Assembly: GCA_023374045.1 (NCBI GenBank)
Contig: CM041778.1
Location: forward strand, 91,198,978 to 91,262,977
Direction: 5' to 3'
DNA length: 64,000 bases
From: Limonium bicolor
Taxonomy: Eukaryota > Streptophyta > Magnoliopsida > Caryophyllales > Plumbaginaceae
This document shows positions 11,145 through 22,870 of the stretch, piece by piece. The notes under the pieces are model-generated. The model was not told the DNA's origin and made no database searches. It saw only the letters and a list, made by a program, of their open reading frames with translations. Within the stretch, counting starts at the first letter, position 1. Each line of letters begins with the position of its first letter. The position numbers and the translations under genes are program-made.

Positions 11145-11155
11145 TGGTATCAAAA
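11145..11155 (+). other. Primer-binding site, initiator tRNA-Met type
   Basis: TGGTATCAAAA, one base after the LTR. The first eight bases match the TGGTATCA of copia primer sites; the usual continuation GAGC is changed. Confidence 0.75.
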
Positions 11156-11156
11156 T

Positions 11157-13777
11157 GACGGTGAAGATAAGTCAAGATCCAACCGTCAACAAAACTACAA
11201 TGGAGATCGTGGACGTGGCAAAGGTGGAGAACGAGGAAGGTATGAAAGATCCGATGTTCAATGTTATGCTTGTCAGAAGTATGGTCATTATGCCTCAAAA
11301 TGCAGGAGTAGAGGCAAAAACCAAAGGGCAAACTATGTGCAAAATAGTGATGCTAGTGATGATAATGACCATACACTCTTGATGGTCACAAACGATGAAG
11401 AGAGTTCGGATAACCAAACTTGGTTCCTTGACACCGCCTGCACCAATCATATGTATGGAAAGAAGGAGTTGTTTGCTCATCTTGATGAGTCGATTCACAC
11501 CACGGTAAAATTTGGAGATGAAAGTAAGATCCCAGTTGCCGGTAAAGGGAAAATTCTCATCACTTTGAAGAGTGGGGATCACAGGTATATTTCTGATGTC
11601 TTCTATATGCCCAAGTTGAGAACAAACTTATTAAGCATTGGTCAGCTACATGAAAAGGGGTATAATATGAAGCTTCATGGTGGCAAGCTTTCTGTTTCGG
11701 ATGAAAAGGGTACATTAATTCTCATTGCAGCTATGACTAGAAATCATATGTTTCCAGTTGAAATCTCTAGTGGTTCTTATCATTGTTTGTCTACTATAAT
11801 CTCTGATGATTCATGGTTGTGGCACTTACGATTTGGTCATATGAGCTTTCATGGTTTAAAGAAATTATCACGAGAAAATATGGTGAAGGGTTTACCAGAG
11901 ATAAATCATCCTGAGCAGTTGTGTGAATCTTGCACCGTCAGGAAGCATCACCGATCACCGTTTTTAGGAGATAGAAAAAGAGCCAACCATCCTCTTCAGT
12001 TGGTGCACTCTGATGTATGCGGTCCAATGAGTACCATGTCAAATGGTAACAATCGATACTTTCTGACCTTTATTGATATTTTTTCTCGGAAACTATGGGT
12101 CTATATGTTGCAAAAGAAATATGAGGTGTTTGAATACTTCAAAAAGTTCAAGGCTCGTGCAGAGAGACAAAGTTGTTACTCCCTAAAGGTGTTACGCACT
12201 GACGACGGTGGAGAATATTTCTCCAACGAATTCAAGGAGTACTGTGAAGAACAAGGGATAAAGCATGAAGTGACATGTCCCTACACCCCTCAACATAATG
12301 GTGTTGCTGAGCAGAAGAACAGAACCATCATGGATATGGTGAGAAACATATTGAAGACCAAAGGGATGCCAAATTATTTCTGGGCGGAGGCAGTTTCCTG
12401 TTCAGCATATATACTGAACCGCTCTCCGACGAAAGGTGTCTCAGGTCTTACTCCTGAAGAAGCATGGACCGGTGTCAAACCAGGAGTAAAACATATGAAG
12501 GTATTTGGTGCCATTGCCTATGCCCATGTTCCAACGGAGACAAGAAAGAAGCTGGATGATCAAGCCGAGAAAACTGTATTCATTGGATATGAATGGGGAG
12601 GATACAAGCTATTCAATCCAATGAAAAAAAGGTAATATTCACTCGTGATGTTACCTTTGCAGAAAATGAATCATGGGATTGGAATAGAAGTGGTGTCATA
12701 GATCCCAAGAGCCGTAATATCTCCCTTGTTGAAAATCAAGCCCAGAGGGAGGAGATTCAACACCTGACCAAGTTCAAACAGATGCTGGTAGACCACAGCA
12801 TCATCGAAGACAACCAATACATCTTCAAGATTATGAGGTAAACCTTGATGATGAAGAGATTGTGCATTTTGCTCTATTCACAGATCTTGAGCCAGTGACA
12901 GTGAATGAAGCACTTCAAGATCCAAAATGGATGGCGGCCATGCGTGAGGAAGTTGACGCTATTAAAAGAAATAATACATGGGTCCTTACCGATCTTCCAC
13001 CAGGACAACAAGCCATTGATGTGAAGTGGGTTTTCAAGACAAAAATGAAGCCCAATGGTGAAGTGGAAAGATACAAAGCAAGATTGGTGGCAAAAGGGTT
13101 CAAGCAGCGACCCGGTCTTGATTACCAAGAAGTCTTCTCTACTGTTGCTCGAATGGAGACTATAAAGCTTATTATTGCCTTGGCTGCTCAAAATCGGTGG
13201 AAGATTCACCAGATGGATGTGAAGTCACTGTTCCTCAATGGTCCACTTGAATAAGAGGTGTTTGTCAAGCAGCCTCCCGGCTTTGGTAAATCTAGAAGTG
13301 AAGGGAAAGTATACTGGCTGAAAAAGGCTTTGTATGGCTTAAAACAAGCACCTAGAGCTTGGAATAAGCGTATAGACATCTTCTTTAGCACGAATGGTTT
13401 TACTAGATGCCCTTCCGAGCATGCATTGTATGTGAAGGTGGATAAGGTTGGGGTATACTAATCATATGTCTGTATGTTGATGACTTGATTATTACAGGCA
13501 ACTGTCCCACTATGATTGAATCCTTCAAGAAGTCATGATGAAAGAATTCGAGATGTCTGACCTTGGGCTGATGACATATTTCCTTGGCATTGAGGTGATT
13601 CAAGGAAATGATGGCATTTTCATATCTCAGAATAAATACGCTGATGATCTCTTGCAAAGGTTTCAGATGTCAGACTGCAATCCAGTAAGAACACCTGTGG
13701 AGGTTGGAACCAAATTATCAAAGAATGAAGAAGAAGCCTATGTTGACCCAACCTACTACAAGCAGATTGTTGGCAGT
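11157..13777 (+). pseudogene. Copia gag-pol polyprotein (gag end, protease, integrase, RT)
   Basis: Starts in mid-gag directly after the primer site, so the N-terminal two thirds of gag is deleted. Order: zinc knuckle CYACQKYGHYASKC (about 11262-11303); protease WFLDTACTNHM, where the usual D-T/S-G is D-T-A; GAG-pre-integrase with LCESC; integrase core with HSDVCGPM, RTDDGGEYF and PQHNGVAEQKN; then reverse transcriptase, with KWVFKTKMKPNGEVERYKAR, QMDVKSLFLNG and YVDDLIITG (about 13475). Defects: frameshift near 12620, a stop near 12840, an in-frame TAA at 13252-13254, and a frameshift near 13460. The frame ends at YYKQIVGS where the inner element inserted. Confidence 0.88.
13773..13777. other. 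Target duplication of the nested LTR element, left copy
   Basis: GCAGT, repeated at 21260-21264. The copia frame resumes right after it with SLRYLT. Confidence 0.87.
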
Positions 13778-15260
13778 TGATAAGCCGCAGACTTATCATA
13801 TTTTATGTACTAGATTTATAGATAATTTAGTCTAAATAAGGTTATAATAGTTAGTATTTATGTCATATTATATATAAATTCTATTATTTGATCAGACTTA
13901 CGTTTTTACATGTTTTTTCTTACAAGGAAACAACTTCTGACCACAAAGCCGGACACTATGCCGGATTGGTAGCGCACGACATCAATATAGAGAAAAACAG
14001 GAGGCATGCCGGATGAAATGCCGAGTATATCCTACCTGGCACACTACAGAAGTGGCGACGGTTGACCATACGTCGGTAGTTATTTGCAGTTGACGATTTA
14101 ACCATTGCCAGGTATGGTGCCGGACATCCCCTGTCCGGCACATGCAGCGCTTCACCTGGCAGTTTTGACTGTTAACGGTTACCCACATTTAACATGTGGT
14201 GCCAGATTAAATGGACCCGGCATGCTACCCGACACACGGAGAAAATTATGCCTATAAATAGGCCGAAGAGCAGCACTTTTCCACACACTTCAACACCCCT
14301 ATACACTCCATTCACACACCATTTATGCCCTCATTCCATTTTTGGTGTCCAAGGAAGTCTACGGATCCATCCACGCGAAGAAGAAGAAGAAGATCCTGTC
14401 GGGTTAAGGCTATGACCATTTCCTTCTCCCCTTTTGTATTCTCTTCTTGTAGTTGTGTGGATGGTGATGTAGGATTCCTTGTCAGTTTCTGGTTAGGAAT
14501 GATATTCTTTGTAATTACTCTTATGGTTATTAATAAAAGTTCAAGGTTCATCAACTAAGGTTCTGATCATCATACAAGTAGAATGAGATCGCTACTTGTT
14601 CTTCTTTTTCTAAATTCTACTGAGGTTCACAAGATAAAAGTAGAATAGGTTGAGGGGTCTTAGTGGTCTTTAACGGTGTTGCTCTGAAAAGTGGGCAACA
14701 TGACTTAAGATTGGAATTAATCTGTTTTTCTTCCTTTATCTTACTCATCTCGCGGCATGAGATATGCACGATTCGACTATGGATGATGAGTTCTTGTTGT
14801 CTGACCCTGAAACTGGAAATATCATTTACGAAGTGAACGATGTCGGGTGCACTGCCGGATGGAAGATGTCCGGCACATTCAAAGTCCTTGAATGTGCCGG
14901 GAATCCGAGGTCCGGCATGACATCCGGCGTATTCATTTTGCGAGATTAATTTTGAGACTTTGCAGTTTAACTTATGACCATACTTGTTCTTACATCGGTT
15001 ATCATCCCGAGTCAAAGATATTTTTAGTTAGTTATTTTAGTTTAGAATTGATGTTTACATTTCCCCCCTTGCTTTAGAATAGGCTATTACCTGGATTAGG
15101 ACTAATTTTCTATTAAGTCCCTTGGGTTCAATACTCTTGGTCGTAATCTACTCACACTATATTCCGACCGGGATTTTTGCTACCCCTAGTAGAGTTGTAG
15201 GATTCTTTTATTCTTTTATTCATTTTTGTATATAATACTCCCTACAGTTATATGTTAGCA
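13778..15260 (+). repeat. Left LTR of the nested element (1483 bp)
   Basis: Begins TGATAAGCCGCAGACTTATCA, itself a hairpin (TGATAAG and CTTATCA around seven bases), and ends ATGTTAGCA. Near-identical to 19801-21259. Confidence 0.88.
14253..14260 (+). promoter_or_regulatory. TATA box of the nested element's left LTR
   Basis: TATAAATA within GCCTATAAATAGGCC, a GC-flanked palindrome. Preserved in the right LTR at 20273-20280. Confidence 0.6.
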
Positions 15261-16655
15261 AAATGGCGTCGTTGCCTTCCAAAAACTGGTAATCACCCTA
15301 TTCTTTATTCTATGAGTCAATTCGTTCTTTTTCTTCATTTAGTTGAATGAGCCGTGCGTAATGCCGGGTCCATCACATCCGGCACATTCGGAGGAAGTCC
15401 AGTGCCGGACAGAATATTACCGGCACAACGCCCGGCACGTTCAAATTTATTTTATTTTCTTTATTTAGTTATTTTTGTAAATAGTTAGATTTATATATAA
15501 TTCATTCTTTTATTCATTTTTATGTACTCTTTAATTTTATAATTATATTTTGTACATAATTTATTCATTGATTGGTGTTGATTCATTCTTTTCATTCAAG
15601 TACTATTCTTTATTTGTTGATTTAATTCTTGTTTAGTTCATTTATATTTATGGGGTACAAAATAGTATCCCGGAATCGTTATATAAATTGCTTGCATTCT
15701 TCTTGTATATATATAATTAAACTGTTGTAGGTGTGAGGAAAGAAATTTCGCTGTGCCGTTCATCAAGCCGGTGAGTCATTTCCGGCCTGCTAAAACAACA
15801 TATGCCGGATCACATAGACCCGGCACGAACCCCGACACATCACGAAGTAAAAAGGAATACCTCGGGGGGACTTGCCATGCGGAAAGCCGGGTAAATCATA
15901 CCCGGCATCATAGAAGTCCATTGTGCCGGATAAGAGAGACCCGGCACGCCGTCCGGCAACTCGTAAATTTCAAAAAAAAAAAATATACCGGGTAAGTCGT
16001 CTTCTTCTTTTCACTTTTACCCTACCACAAAACCTGCGCCGCACACAAGCCTCAGTGCACAAGTTGACACCCCGCGACCCCATCTGAGCTTTCCAACACC
16101 AGCCATTCCACCAACGCACCACAAGTCGACGCCAGCACCTCCAACGTGCCAGAACGACATTCACCTTCAGTCTCCATGACTTCATTCTCTGCAAAATCGA
16201 ACAGGTTCTTTGGGCATTGCTGTTTAAATTCAAATTATACAAATTCATTGTTCTGTGCGCTTTTTTCAGTTCGTAAACTGAATTAGAGAAACTTAGGTCC
16301 AGTTTTAGTCAATTTAGGAATTCTGGTGTAGTTCTGTGTGATTTCTAGAAAACTGGGTTCGACTATGCATATGCCGGGTGAATGTGCCGGGTACTCCCTG
16401 TCCGGCACAATACAGTTTACATGTGCCAGGTGGATTCTGTCCGGCATCCTGCCCTGCACTCCTGTCTGCTTAATCCTTCTTTGCCTATTATAATTCTAGT
16501 ATCCTGAATTAGTGCCTAGGATAGTGATGTGTTAGAATGTAGTACCTCTTGATGTGGCTCCAGATTGTTAAGGATTTAAAATTCTTGTAAACTAATGAGC
16601 TAACATTTATAGTCTACCTTGTGGTATTCTTCTCTATTCTTTTTTTTTTCTACAG
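15261..16655 (+). other. Leader of the nested element with paired CCGGCA motifs
   Basis: No gene. About 1.4 kb of leader with repeated inverted pairs such as TGCCGGGTCCATCACATCCGGCA (near 15362), GCCGGATCACATAGACCCGGCA (near 15803) and GTGCCGGGTACTCCCTGTCCGGCA (near 16384). The stretch 15460-15720 is AT-rich with repeated TTCATTC. Confidence 0.65.
15264..15276 (+). other. Degenerate tRNA-Asp primer-binding site
   Basis: TGGCGTCGTTGCC, three bases after the LTR. It differs from TGGCGCCGTTGCC by one transition and then diverges (TTCC in place of GGGG). Confidence 0.7.
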
Positions 16656-18489
16656 ATGCCTCGCCGGAAATCCACTACTTCGTAGTGCCTTGACTCTGAA
16701 GAAGATGAAATATTTGACGAGCTGGATAAGGTTCTAGGAGGGTCCACTCTAGAGGAGGGTGAGGCTGCTCCCCCTGCACCTGAGCCACCCCGACGATCCA
16801 CCAGGCGGGCAGGCAAGGAGCCAGCCTCCAGCAGTGATCCTCCCCCCGTTAGAGGAACCACGACTGGGAAGTGGAAGAAGCAACCATCTCTAGAGGGGTA
16901 GAGCGGACCAGGCTCCACGTCCTCAGTACCAGAGATAGATGAGTTTGGCATTCGTCACCCTCTACCATCACACATTCCGGAGCACCCCCAGTTTGATCCA
17001 GACGGGTTTGTCAGTGCTGAGGCTACCCGCTATTACCATCATTCCAGGCAGAAGGGCAAATGGGTCCAGGAGCGGCGCATTGATCAGACTGTGCGCCAGC
17101 TATCCCAGATTGTTTCTCTCTTCCAGAGGCATGGGTGGAAGGGAGTGCTGGAGATCGGCGACCGTCACTTCTACTCTGAGTTAGTGTGTGAGTTCTATGC
17201 TAATGCTGTATATCTTGGGCTGCCCTAAGTTCCTGAGGTACAAATACGTTCATTTGTCTCATCTATTCGAGTTATTATTACACCTCAGAGCATTGCGAGT
17301 ACCCTGGATATAGCATATGACCCGAGGCAGAGTTCCTTCACTCGGCAGTACCTCTCTGCTGCCCACTCTGCCATTCTCGCTCGATTTGGGTCACGGACCC
17401 GATATATGGATTGGGCCCATACTAAAGCTCGTCAAGTGATCCCTATCACCTACATTACAGACCTTCAGCTCCAAGTGTCCATGGAGATTATTCGCCACAA
17501 CATTAGGCCCTGCAAGCACGACAGGCTGAATGAGATTGACTACGCAATCCTGCACTACTTGGGTGGAGCAGTACAGGGTACCATTTCAGCACGGTTCCCT
17601 GTACACCAACTGATGTTTGCTCAGTTGGTTCGGGCGATTATTCACAGAGACACTCAGCGCCCTATCTTCCCGATGCTCCTACACCAGCACATCATCCAGG
17701 CTATAGGAGAGACTCACATTCCACGCCATCTGCAGTATCATCCTGAGTCCTCCCTCATTGATCTTGCTCTCATCCGACGGTGGTGGTTTCAAGAGACCAT
17801 ATCCGGTGACTACCAGTATGTCCCAGTAGATCAGAGGCCTAAGGCCAATGCCACTACTGAGGACTACCCCAGCTATCAGGGAGAGGGTACTCAGCTTCTA
17901 CTGCCTTTGCCACAGCCGATTTCCACGGATCCACCTCCTACCTCTACCTCAGATGCAAACCCTAGAGTGGCTGCAGAGCTCGATCACTTCCGTCAGGAGC
18001 TCCAGCATCAGCACCACTCTATGGAGGCCTTCCAGGCAGCTCAGCAGGCCTCTTGGGGGATTTTGAGACTTTTAGACAGAGCTATGAGGGGCATCGCTCT
18101 GAGGTCACTGGCCGGTTTGAGACATTTGAGCAGCGCCAGCAGGAGATGGCCACTAGTCAGCAGGCTTTTCAGGAGCAGATTATTCAGCGCCAGGATGAGC
18201 AGGATAGGCAGGGTGAGGATCGTATTGTACGGGCTGTAGATCAGATGAACAAGAACTTGACGTCTGATAGAAACAAGATCAGAAAGGAGATTAAAAGACA
18301 GTGGTGTGTTCTATGGCTGCTCTGGTTAAGACTCTTCTGCGTCGGGATAAGAAGAAGAGGAAGGAGCGTCGGGAGGCGAAGAAGAAGGGGCTCCCTACCC
18401 CTAGCTCTTCCAGCCTCTCTGAGTCTCCAGACATTTCTCTTTACTCTTCCTCAGATTCTCCACCACCCTCCTCCACAGCAGTTCACTAG
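16656..18489 (+). pseudogene. Single ORF of the non-autonomous LTR element (plant transposon protein type)
   Basis: The start ATG at 16656 gives MPRRKSTTS. One frame continues to about 18055 with three stops (16683 TAG, 16899 TAG, 17226 TAA), then shifts to the frame of 18053 and again near 18290. Visible parts: an acidic, Pro-rich N-terminus; a globular middle with SRQKGKWVQERRID, HGWKGVLEIGDRHFYSELV, LHYLGGAVQGTISARFPVHQ and RWWFQETISGDYQY; a Gln-rich coiled-coil-like stretch FETFEQRQQEMATSQQAFQE; and a basic KKKRKERREAKKK end. The middle resembles plant proteins annotated only as putative plant transposon protein, whose function is unknown. By position it takes the place of gag-pol, so it could be a particle or RNA-binding protein, but this is inference. 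Confidence 0.65.
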
Positions 18490-19800
18490 TTCTTTCTCTC
18501 GTTCTTTATTTTATTTTATTTTCCTTCCATTTCATTTTATTTCCTTTTTTAGTTTTATTTCAATTTTCATGTATGACTAATGGATCATTATCTAACTCTC
18601 TTTCTTATGTTATGAAAGCTTTGTACCTTTATGAGTTTTTGGTTTCAGTTGCCTTTACTTTTAGTTGACTTAAGCTGTGAGCAACTCAGATCCCGTGGCT
18701 CATCACAGGTGTAGGGCATTTGTGCCCTCATTCTTCCATAAAGGGAGTATTTTTTTCCTTTTTAATTCTTTTTATCATTATTTTAAAAAAATTTAAAAAA
18801 AACATTCTTTAATTCTTTTAATTTTTTATTCTTTTGAACACTAGGGATAGTGTTCCTGCCCAGTGTAGGGCAGGGGTCCCCCCTTAAAAATTATTTTTGT
18901 TAAAACTACATGTATATATATATTTATATAGAGAAAAAAATGAGTTAGTACATAAATAATATTTAAATATGTTATAAGTTAAGATCTTATCAAAGTTTTA
19001 CTAAGATTTTGCATGTCTTTGACAAAGTATGATTACGGAAGGATAAATGCTTGTTCTCTCAAGAGGTAATCTTTCTAATGACTTTTAGATTTCGATTTTA
19101 ACTTCTTGATTCTCTTTATAAACATGAGTATATGATCTTTCTCCTATTTTTATCTCTGATTTACTTCTGGGTAATATTTGTTTCTTTTCTTTTTCAAAAT
19201 GGTGAGAATTCTTTTGGGTGAATATCTTAAATAGGGATTGTGTGGAAAAAAACAAAAGAAGGAAAAAAAGCTTCAAAAAGAAGAAGAAGAAAAAAAAGAA
19301 TTTTCTGTCAAAAGAAAAAATGAAGCATTATGAGGTTGCAAAAAAAAATTGCCTCAGAATAAAAGAAACAAACGAGAGTTTTCCTTTTATTTTTCTCCTA
19401 AATTCCCCGTTCTTAATGAAAAAAATCATGGTTGATTCAGAAACCCTTGAAAAATAGGGCTGAATCATGAAAGCCATTGATGAGTGTCTTGGCCACATTC
19501 AGATTCCCTTGAAAAATAGGGCTGAATGCTGGAAACCGAAAAAAGGAGAGATTACAAATCCCTTATGCAAAATAGCCCAAAAGTGTTTGATCGGTTTTTG
19601 AAATTGAATGTTTTATTTTATACCCATTAGTATGTTTTTGATAAGATAAGGGTGTTTAAGTGATGCTTATGAATTAGAGTCAAATAGTTGGAAATGTTTA
19701 TCTAATTGTCATTCTTAAGATTATCTGTTTTGTGCATAAGCAGTTATTCCTTTCTAATTTTGTTTTGCTCGAGGACTAGCAAAAGGTAAGTGTAGGGCCT
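18490..19800 (+). other. 3' untranslated part of the nested element with polypurine tract
   Basis: No gene. AT-rich, with A-runs near 19240-19350 and a repeated phrase CCCTTGAAAAATAGGGCTGAAT (19445 and 19510). It ends with the hairpin GCTCGAGGACTAGC, then AAAAGGTAAGTGTAGGGCC before the right LTR. Confidence 0.65.
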
Positions 19801-21259
19801 TGATAAGCCACAGACTTATCATATTTTATGTACTAGATTTATAGATAATTTAGTCTAAATAAGGTTATAATAGTTAGTATTTATGTTATATTATATATAA
19901 ATTCTATTATTTGTTCAGACTTACGTTTTTACATGTTTTTTCGTACAAGGAAATAACTTTTGACCATAGAGCCGACACTATGCCGGATTGGTAGCGCACG
20001 ACATCAATATAGAGCAAAACAGGAGGCATGCCGGATGCAATGCCGGGTATATCCTACCCGGCACACGGCAGAAGTCGCGATGGTTGGCCATACGTCAGCA
20101 GTTATTTGCAGTTGACGATTTGACCATTGCCGGGTATGGTGCCGGACATCCCCTGTCCGGCACATGCAACGCTTTGCCTGGCAGTTTTCCGTTAACGGTT
20201 ACCCACATTTAACACGTGGTGCCGGATTAAATGGACCCGGCATGCCACCCGGCACAAGGAGAAAATTATGCCTATAAATAGGCCGAAGGGCTGCACTTTT
20301 CCACACACTTCAACACCCCTATACACTCCATTCACACACCATTTACGCCCTCATTCCATTTTTGGTGTCCAAGGAAGTCTACGGATCCATCCACGCGAAG
20401 AAGAAGAAGAAGATCCTGTCGGGTTAAGGCTATGACCATTTCCTTCTCCTCTTTTGTATTCTCTTCTTGTAGTTGTGTGGATGTGATGTAGGATTCCTTG
20501 TCAGTTTTTGGTTAGGAATGATATTCTTTGTAATACGCTTATGGTTATTAATAAAAGTTCAAATTTCATCAACTAAGGTTCTGATCTTCATACAAGTAGA
20601 ATGAGATCGCTACTTGCTCTTCTTCTTTTAAATTCTACTGAGGTTCACAAGACAAAAGTAGAATAGGTTGAGGGGTCTTAGTGGTCTTTAACGGTGTTGC
20701 TCTGAAAAGGGGCAACATGACTTAAGATTGGAATTAATCTGTTTTTCTTCCTTTATCTTACTCGTCTCGCGGCATGAGATATGCACGATTCGACTATGGA
20801 TGATGAGTTCTTGTTGTCTAACCCTGAAACTGGAAATATCATTACGAAGTGAACGATGCCGGGTGCACTGCCGGATGGAAGATGTCTGGCACATTCAAAG
20901 TCCTTGAATGTGTCGGGAATCCGAGGTCCGCATGAAATCCAGCGTATTCATTTGCGAGATTAATTCGAGACTTTGCAGTTTAATTATGACCATACTTGTT
21001 CTTACATCAGTTATCATCCCGAGCCAAAGATATTTTTAGTTAGTTATTTTAGTTTAGAATTGATGTTTACATTTCCCTTGCTTTAGAATAGGCTATTACC
21101 AGGATTATGACTAATTTTCTATTAGTCCATGGGTTCGATACTGTTGGTCGTAATCTACTCACACTATATTCCGACCAGGATTTTGCTACCCGTAGTAGAG
21201 TTGTAGGATTATTTTATTCCTTTTTCTATATAATACTCCCTAAAATTTTCTTGTTAGTA
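19801..21259 (+). repeat. Right LTR of the nested element (1459 bp)
   Basis: Begins TGATAAGCCACAGACTTATCA and ends TTGTTAGTA, followed by the target duplication GCAGT. Differs from the left LTR by scattered substitutions and short indels. Confidence 0.88.
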
Positions 21260-21928
21260 GCAGTCTCAGATATCTTACTTGTACGAGACCGGATATCACT
21301 TTGGTGTTGGCTTGATCAGCAGATTCTTGGATACTCCCGATCACCACATTTACAAGTAGCTAAGAGAATCCTACGATAGTGAAGTGAACATACGACCATG
21401 GATGTTCTATGGGTCTATGATATATTTCTGTTGTAGGATATTCTGACGGTGATTGAGGTTAGAGATGTAGTATGATTGAAAGAGCCTTCAGGATATCTGA
21501 CGGTTTTCACTTTGGAAATTTGAACAACCGTATGCTCATGGTCATCCAAGAAGCAGTTCATTGTTGCCTTATCAAACTTGTGGGCAAATATGGCCGAGCA
21601 CAAGTGCCATGCCCAGCTATGTGGGTTCGCCTACCTAATGGATCAATCACCATATGCCACAAACAGAAGCCCATGACGATTTTGTGTTTATCAATACGTT
21701 GCAACTTAACTTAGCAAAGAATCCGGTCATACATGGTAGAAGCAAGCATATCGAGACCCGATATCACTACCTAAGAGATCAAGTTGCAAAGGCTGAGATA
21801 GAAGTGAAGTACTGCAGATCGGAAGATCAAGTTGCTGACATTCTCACCAAACCTTTGAAGTATGATGCATTCGTTAAGCTAAAAGAAAGGATGGGGATGA
21901 CTTCGATGCAAATCAGGATTAAGGAGGA
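21260..21928 (+). pseudogene. Copia pol, end of RT and RNase H (continuation)
   Basis: Starts with the second GCAGT and continues the copia frame as SLRYLT, then decays. The C-terminal RNase H part is readable from about 21654: LAKNPVIHGRSKHIETRYHY, VKYCRSEDQVADILTKPLK, both hallmarks of the copia C-terminus. RNase H degrades the RNA strand after reverse transcription. Many stops lie between 21290 and 21650. A purine-rich GATTAAGGAGGA (the polypurine tract) directly precedes the right LTR. Confidence 0.82.
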
Positions 21929-22217
21929 TTTTAAAATAATTATTTAATCCTGATTTATGTTTTCCTATATTTGTCACATTTCCTATTTTACTTAGTCATC
22001 TTTTCCCTATTTTGTTGTTCTAGAATAGGTACTATAGCCGTTGTGCTTATTTATTAATTTTAACTTTATCAGTTAGTTGCTTTTATTTAACTAATTTTTC
22101 TCATTGTAACGTTGTAAACCAGACTATGAATAGACTAGTCTCATATTCACTCAAAGCATCATTAATAATTATTCATTCTCTTTCTCTCATTTGTATAATG
22201 TGCTTTTATTTCCTTCG
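21929..22217 (+). repeat. Right LTR of the copia element (289 bp)
   Basis: Begins TTTTAAAATAATTATTTAATCC (TG changed to TT) and ends just before CTTAA at 22218-22222. Its TATA box is altered to TATGAATA near 22125, unlike the left LTR. Confidence 0.85.
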
Positions 22218-22231
22218 CTTAAAGAAAGATA

Positions 22232-22510
22232 GCCCGACAGCTCACAACAAAATCAAGAAGGAGACTTTGTAAATCGACACTTCATAAACAACCATCCCAC
22301 TAAACGTAGTAGGGAACAACCGCCAAGACCAAGCCATGCAGAAGTGATTAAGGCTAAAATTAAGGGAAAGACACCTCACAAACATGCATGGCTAAAAGGA
22401 GGAATTAAAGCGCACAACCCTGAACAGGAGAAGAGAATTCGACAGCTCATAGAAGAAGAGAGAAGTAGATTAAGAAAGACAGCCATCAAGAAAACAGCAA
22501 AGCCCTACTA
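22232..22510 (+). pseudogene. Unidentified basic C-terminal coding fragment
   Basis: An open frame of about 92 codons with no ATG at the start, running from a TAG at the copia junction to TAG at 22508. It is rich in Lys and Arg: KRSREQPPRPSHAEVIKAKI, then KHAWLKGGIKAHNPEQEKRI, a helical RQLIEEERSRLRKTAIKK, and KTAKPY at the end. The codon pattern looks coding, but I do not recognise the family. The copia element appears to have inserted in or beside it. The LINE left of the copia element reads on the other strand, so this may be part of a different gene. Confidence 0.4.
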
Positions 22511-22870
22511 GATTTGATGGGGATAGCACCATAATTAACCCATGTAAAATGGCTGGAAGAGGCAAGAGGAAGAAGGAAGATAGCTCTCTTTCCGCCAGGG
22601 GAGAAAACTTCGTGGTGAGTTCTTGAGTTCGCTTCTACGATTCCATACAAAAGAAGAGAAGCCTTTTTATGTTGATTGATTGAAACAATTTCCGAATTGT
22701 AAGTTTCTTTTAAAAATAATATATATCACTATTTAAATATTATGATTAAATTAATAAACAACTACATCAATCAACTCGTTACTATAACAAATTCCTAAAT
22801 TTTCTTTCCTACATAACTATCAATCATCTTCTATTATTTAGGTTAAAAATAGATAAAAAGTTTTACATAT
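22511..22870. other. Intergenic stretch
   Basis: AT-rich sequence between the orphan coding fragment and the CACTA-like element. I see no gene or structured repeat. Confidence 0.5.

Larger units (their letters stand above)
13778..21259 (+). mobile_element. Non-autonomous LTR retrotransposon nested in the copia element
   Basis: Two LTRs of 1483 and 1459 bp, a perfect 5-bp duplication GCAGT, a tRNA-Asp-like primer site and a polypurine tract AAAAGGTAAGTGTAGGG. Its 3' end (GAGGACTAGCAAAAGGTAAGTG, then TGATAAG) parallels the Athila/Tat-type element at 600-8690, so the two families are probably related. It encodes one broken ORF and no protease, RT or integrase. Both LTRs and the leader are full of TGCCGG and CCGGCA words. 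Confidence 0.87.
10856..22217 (+). mobile_element. Ty1/copia retrotransposon, split by a nested LTR element
   Basis: Short LTRs (288 and 289 bp), an initiator-Met primer site at 11145, the gag-protease-integrase-RT-RNase H order of copia, and a 5-bp duplication CTTAA. Without the 7.5-kb insert at 13778-21259 the element is about 3.9 kb. That is short for copia: most of gag is missing and the RNase H part is decayed. All frames are interrupted. Confidence 0.88.

Noticed and set aside
12874..13657. Minus-strand open frames opposite the copia reverse transcriptase
   Set aside because: Shadows of a conserved plus-strand gene; no similarity of their own.
14312..15077. Open frames in the nested element's LTR
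   Set aside because: Lie in a non-coding LTR around the TATA box and are not kept in the right LTR.
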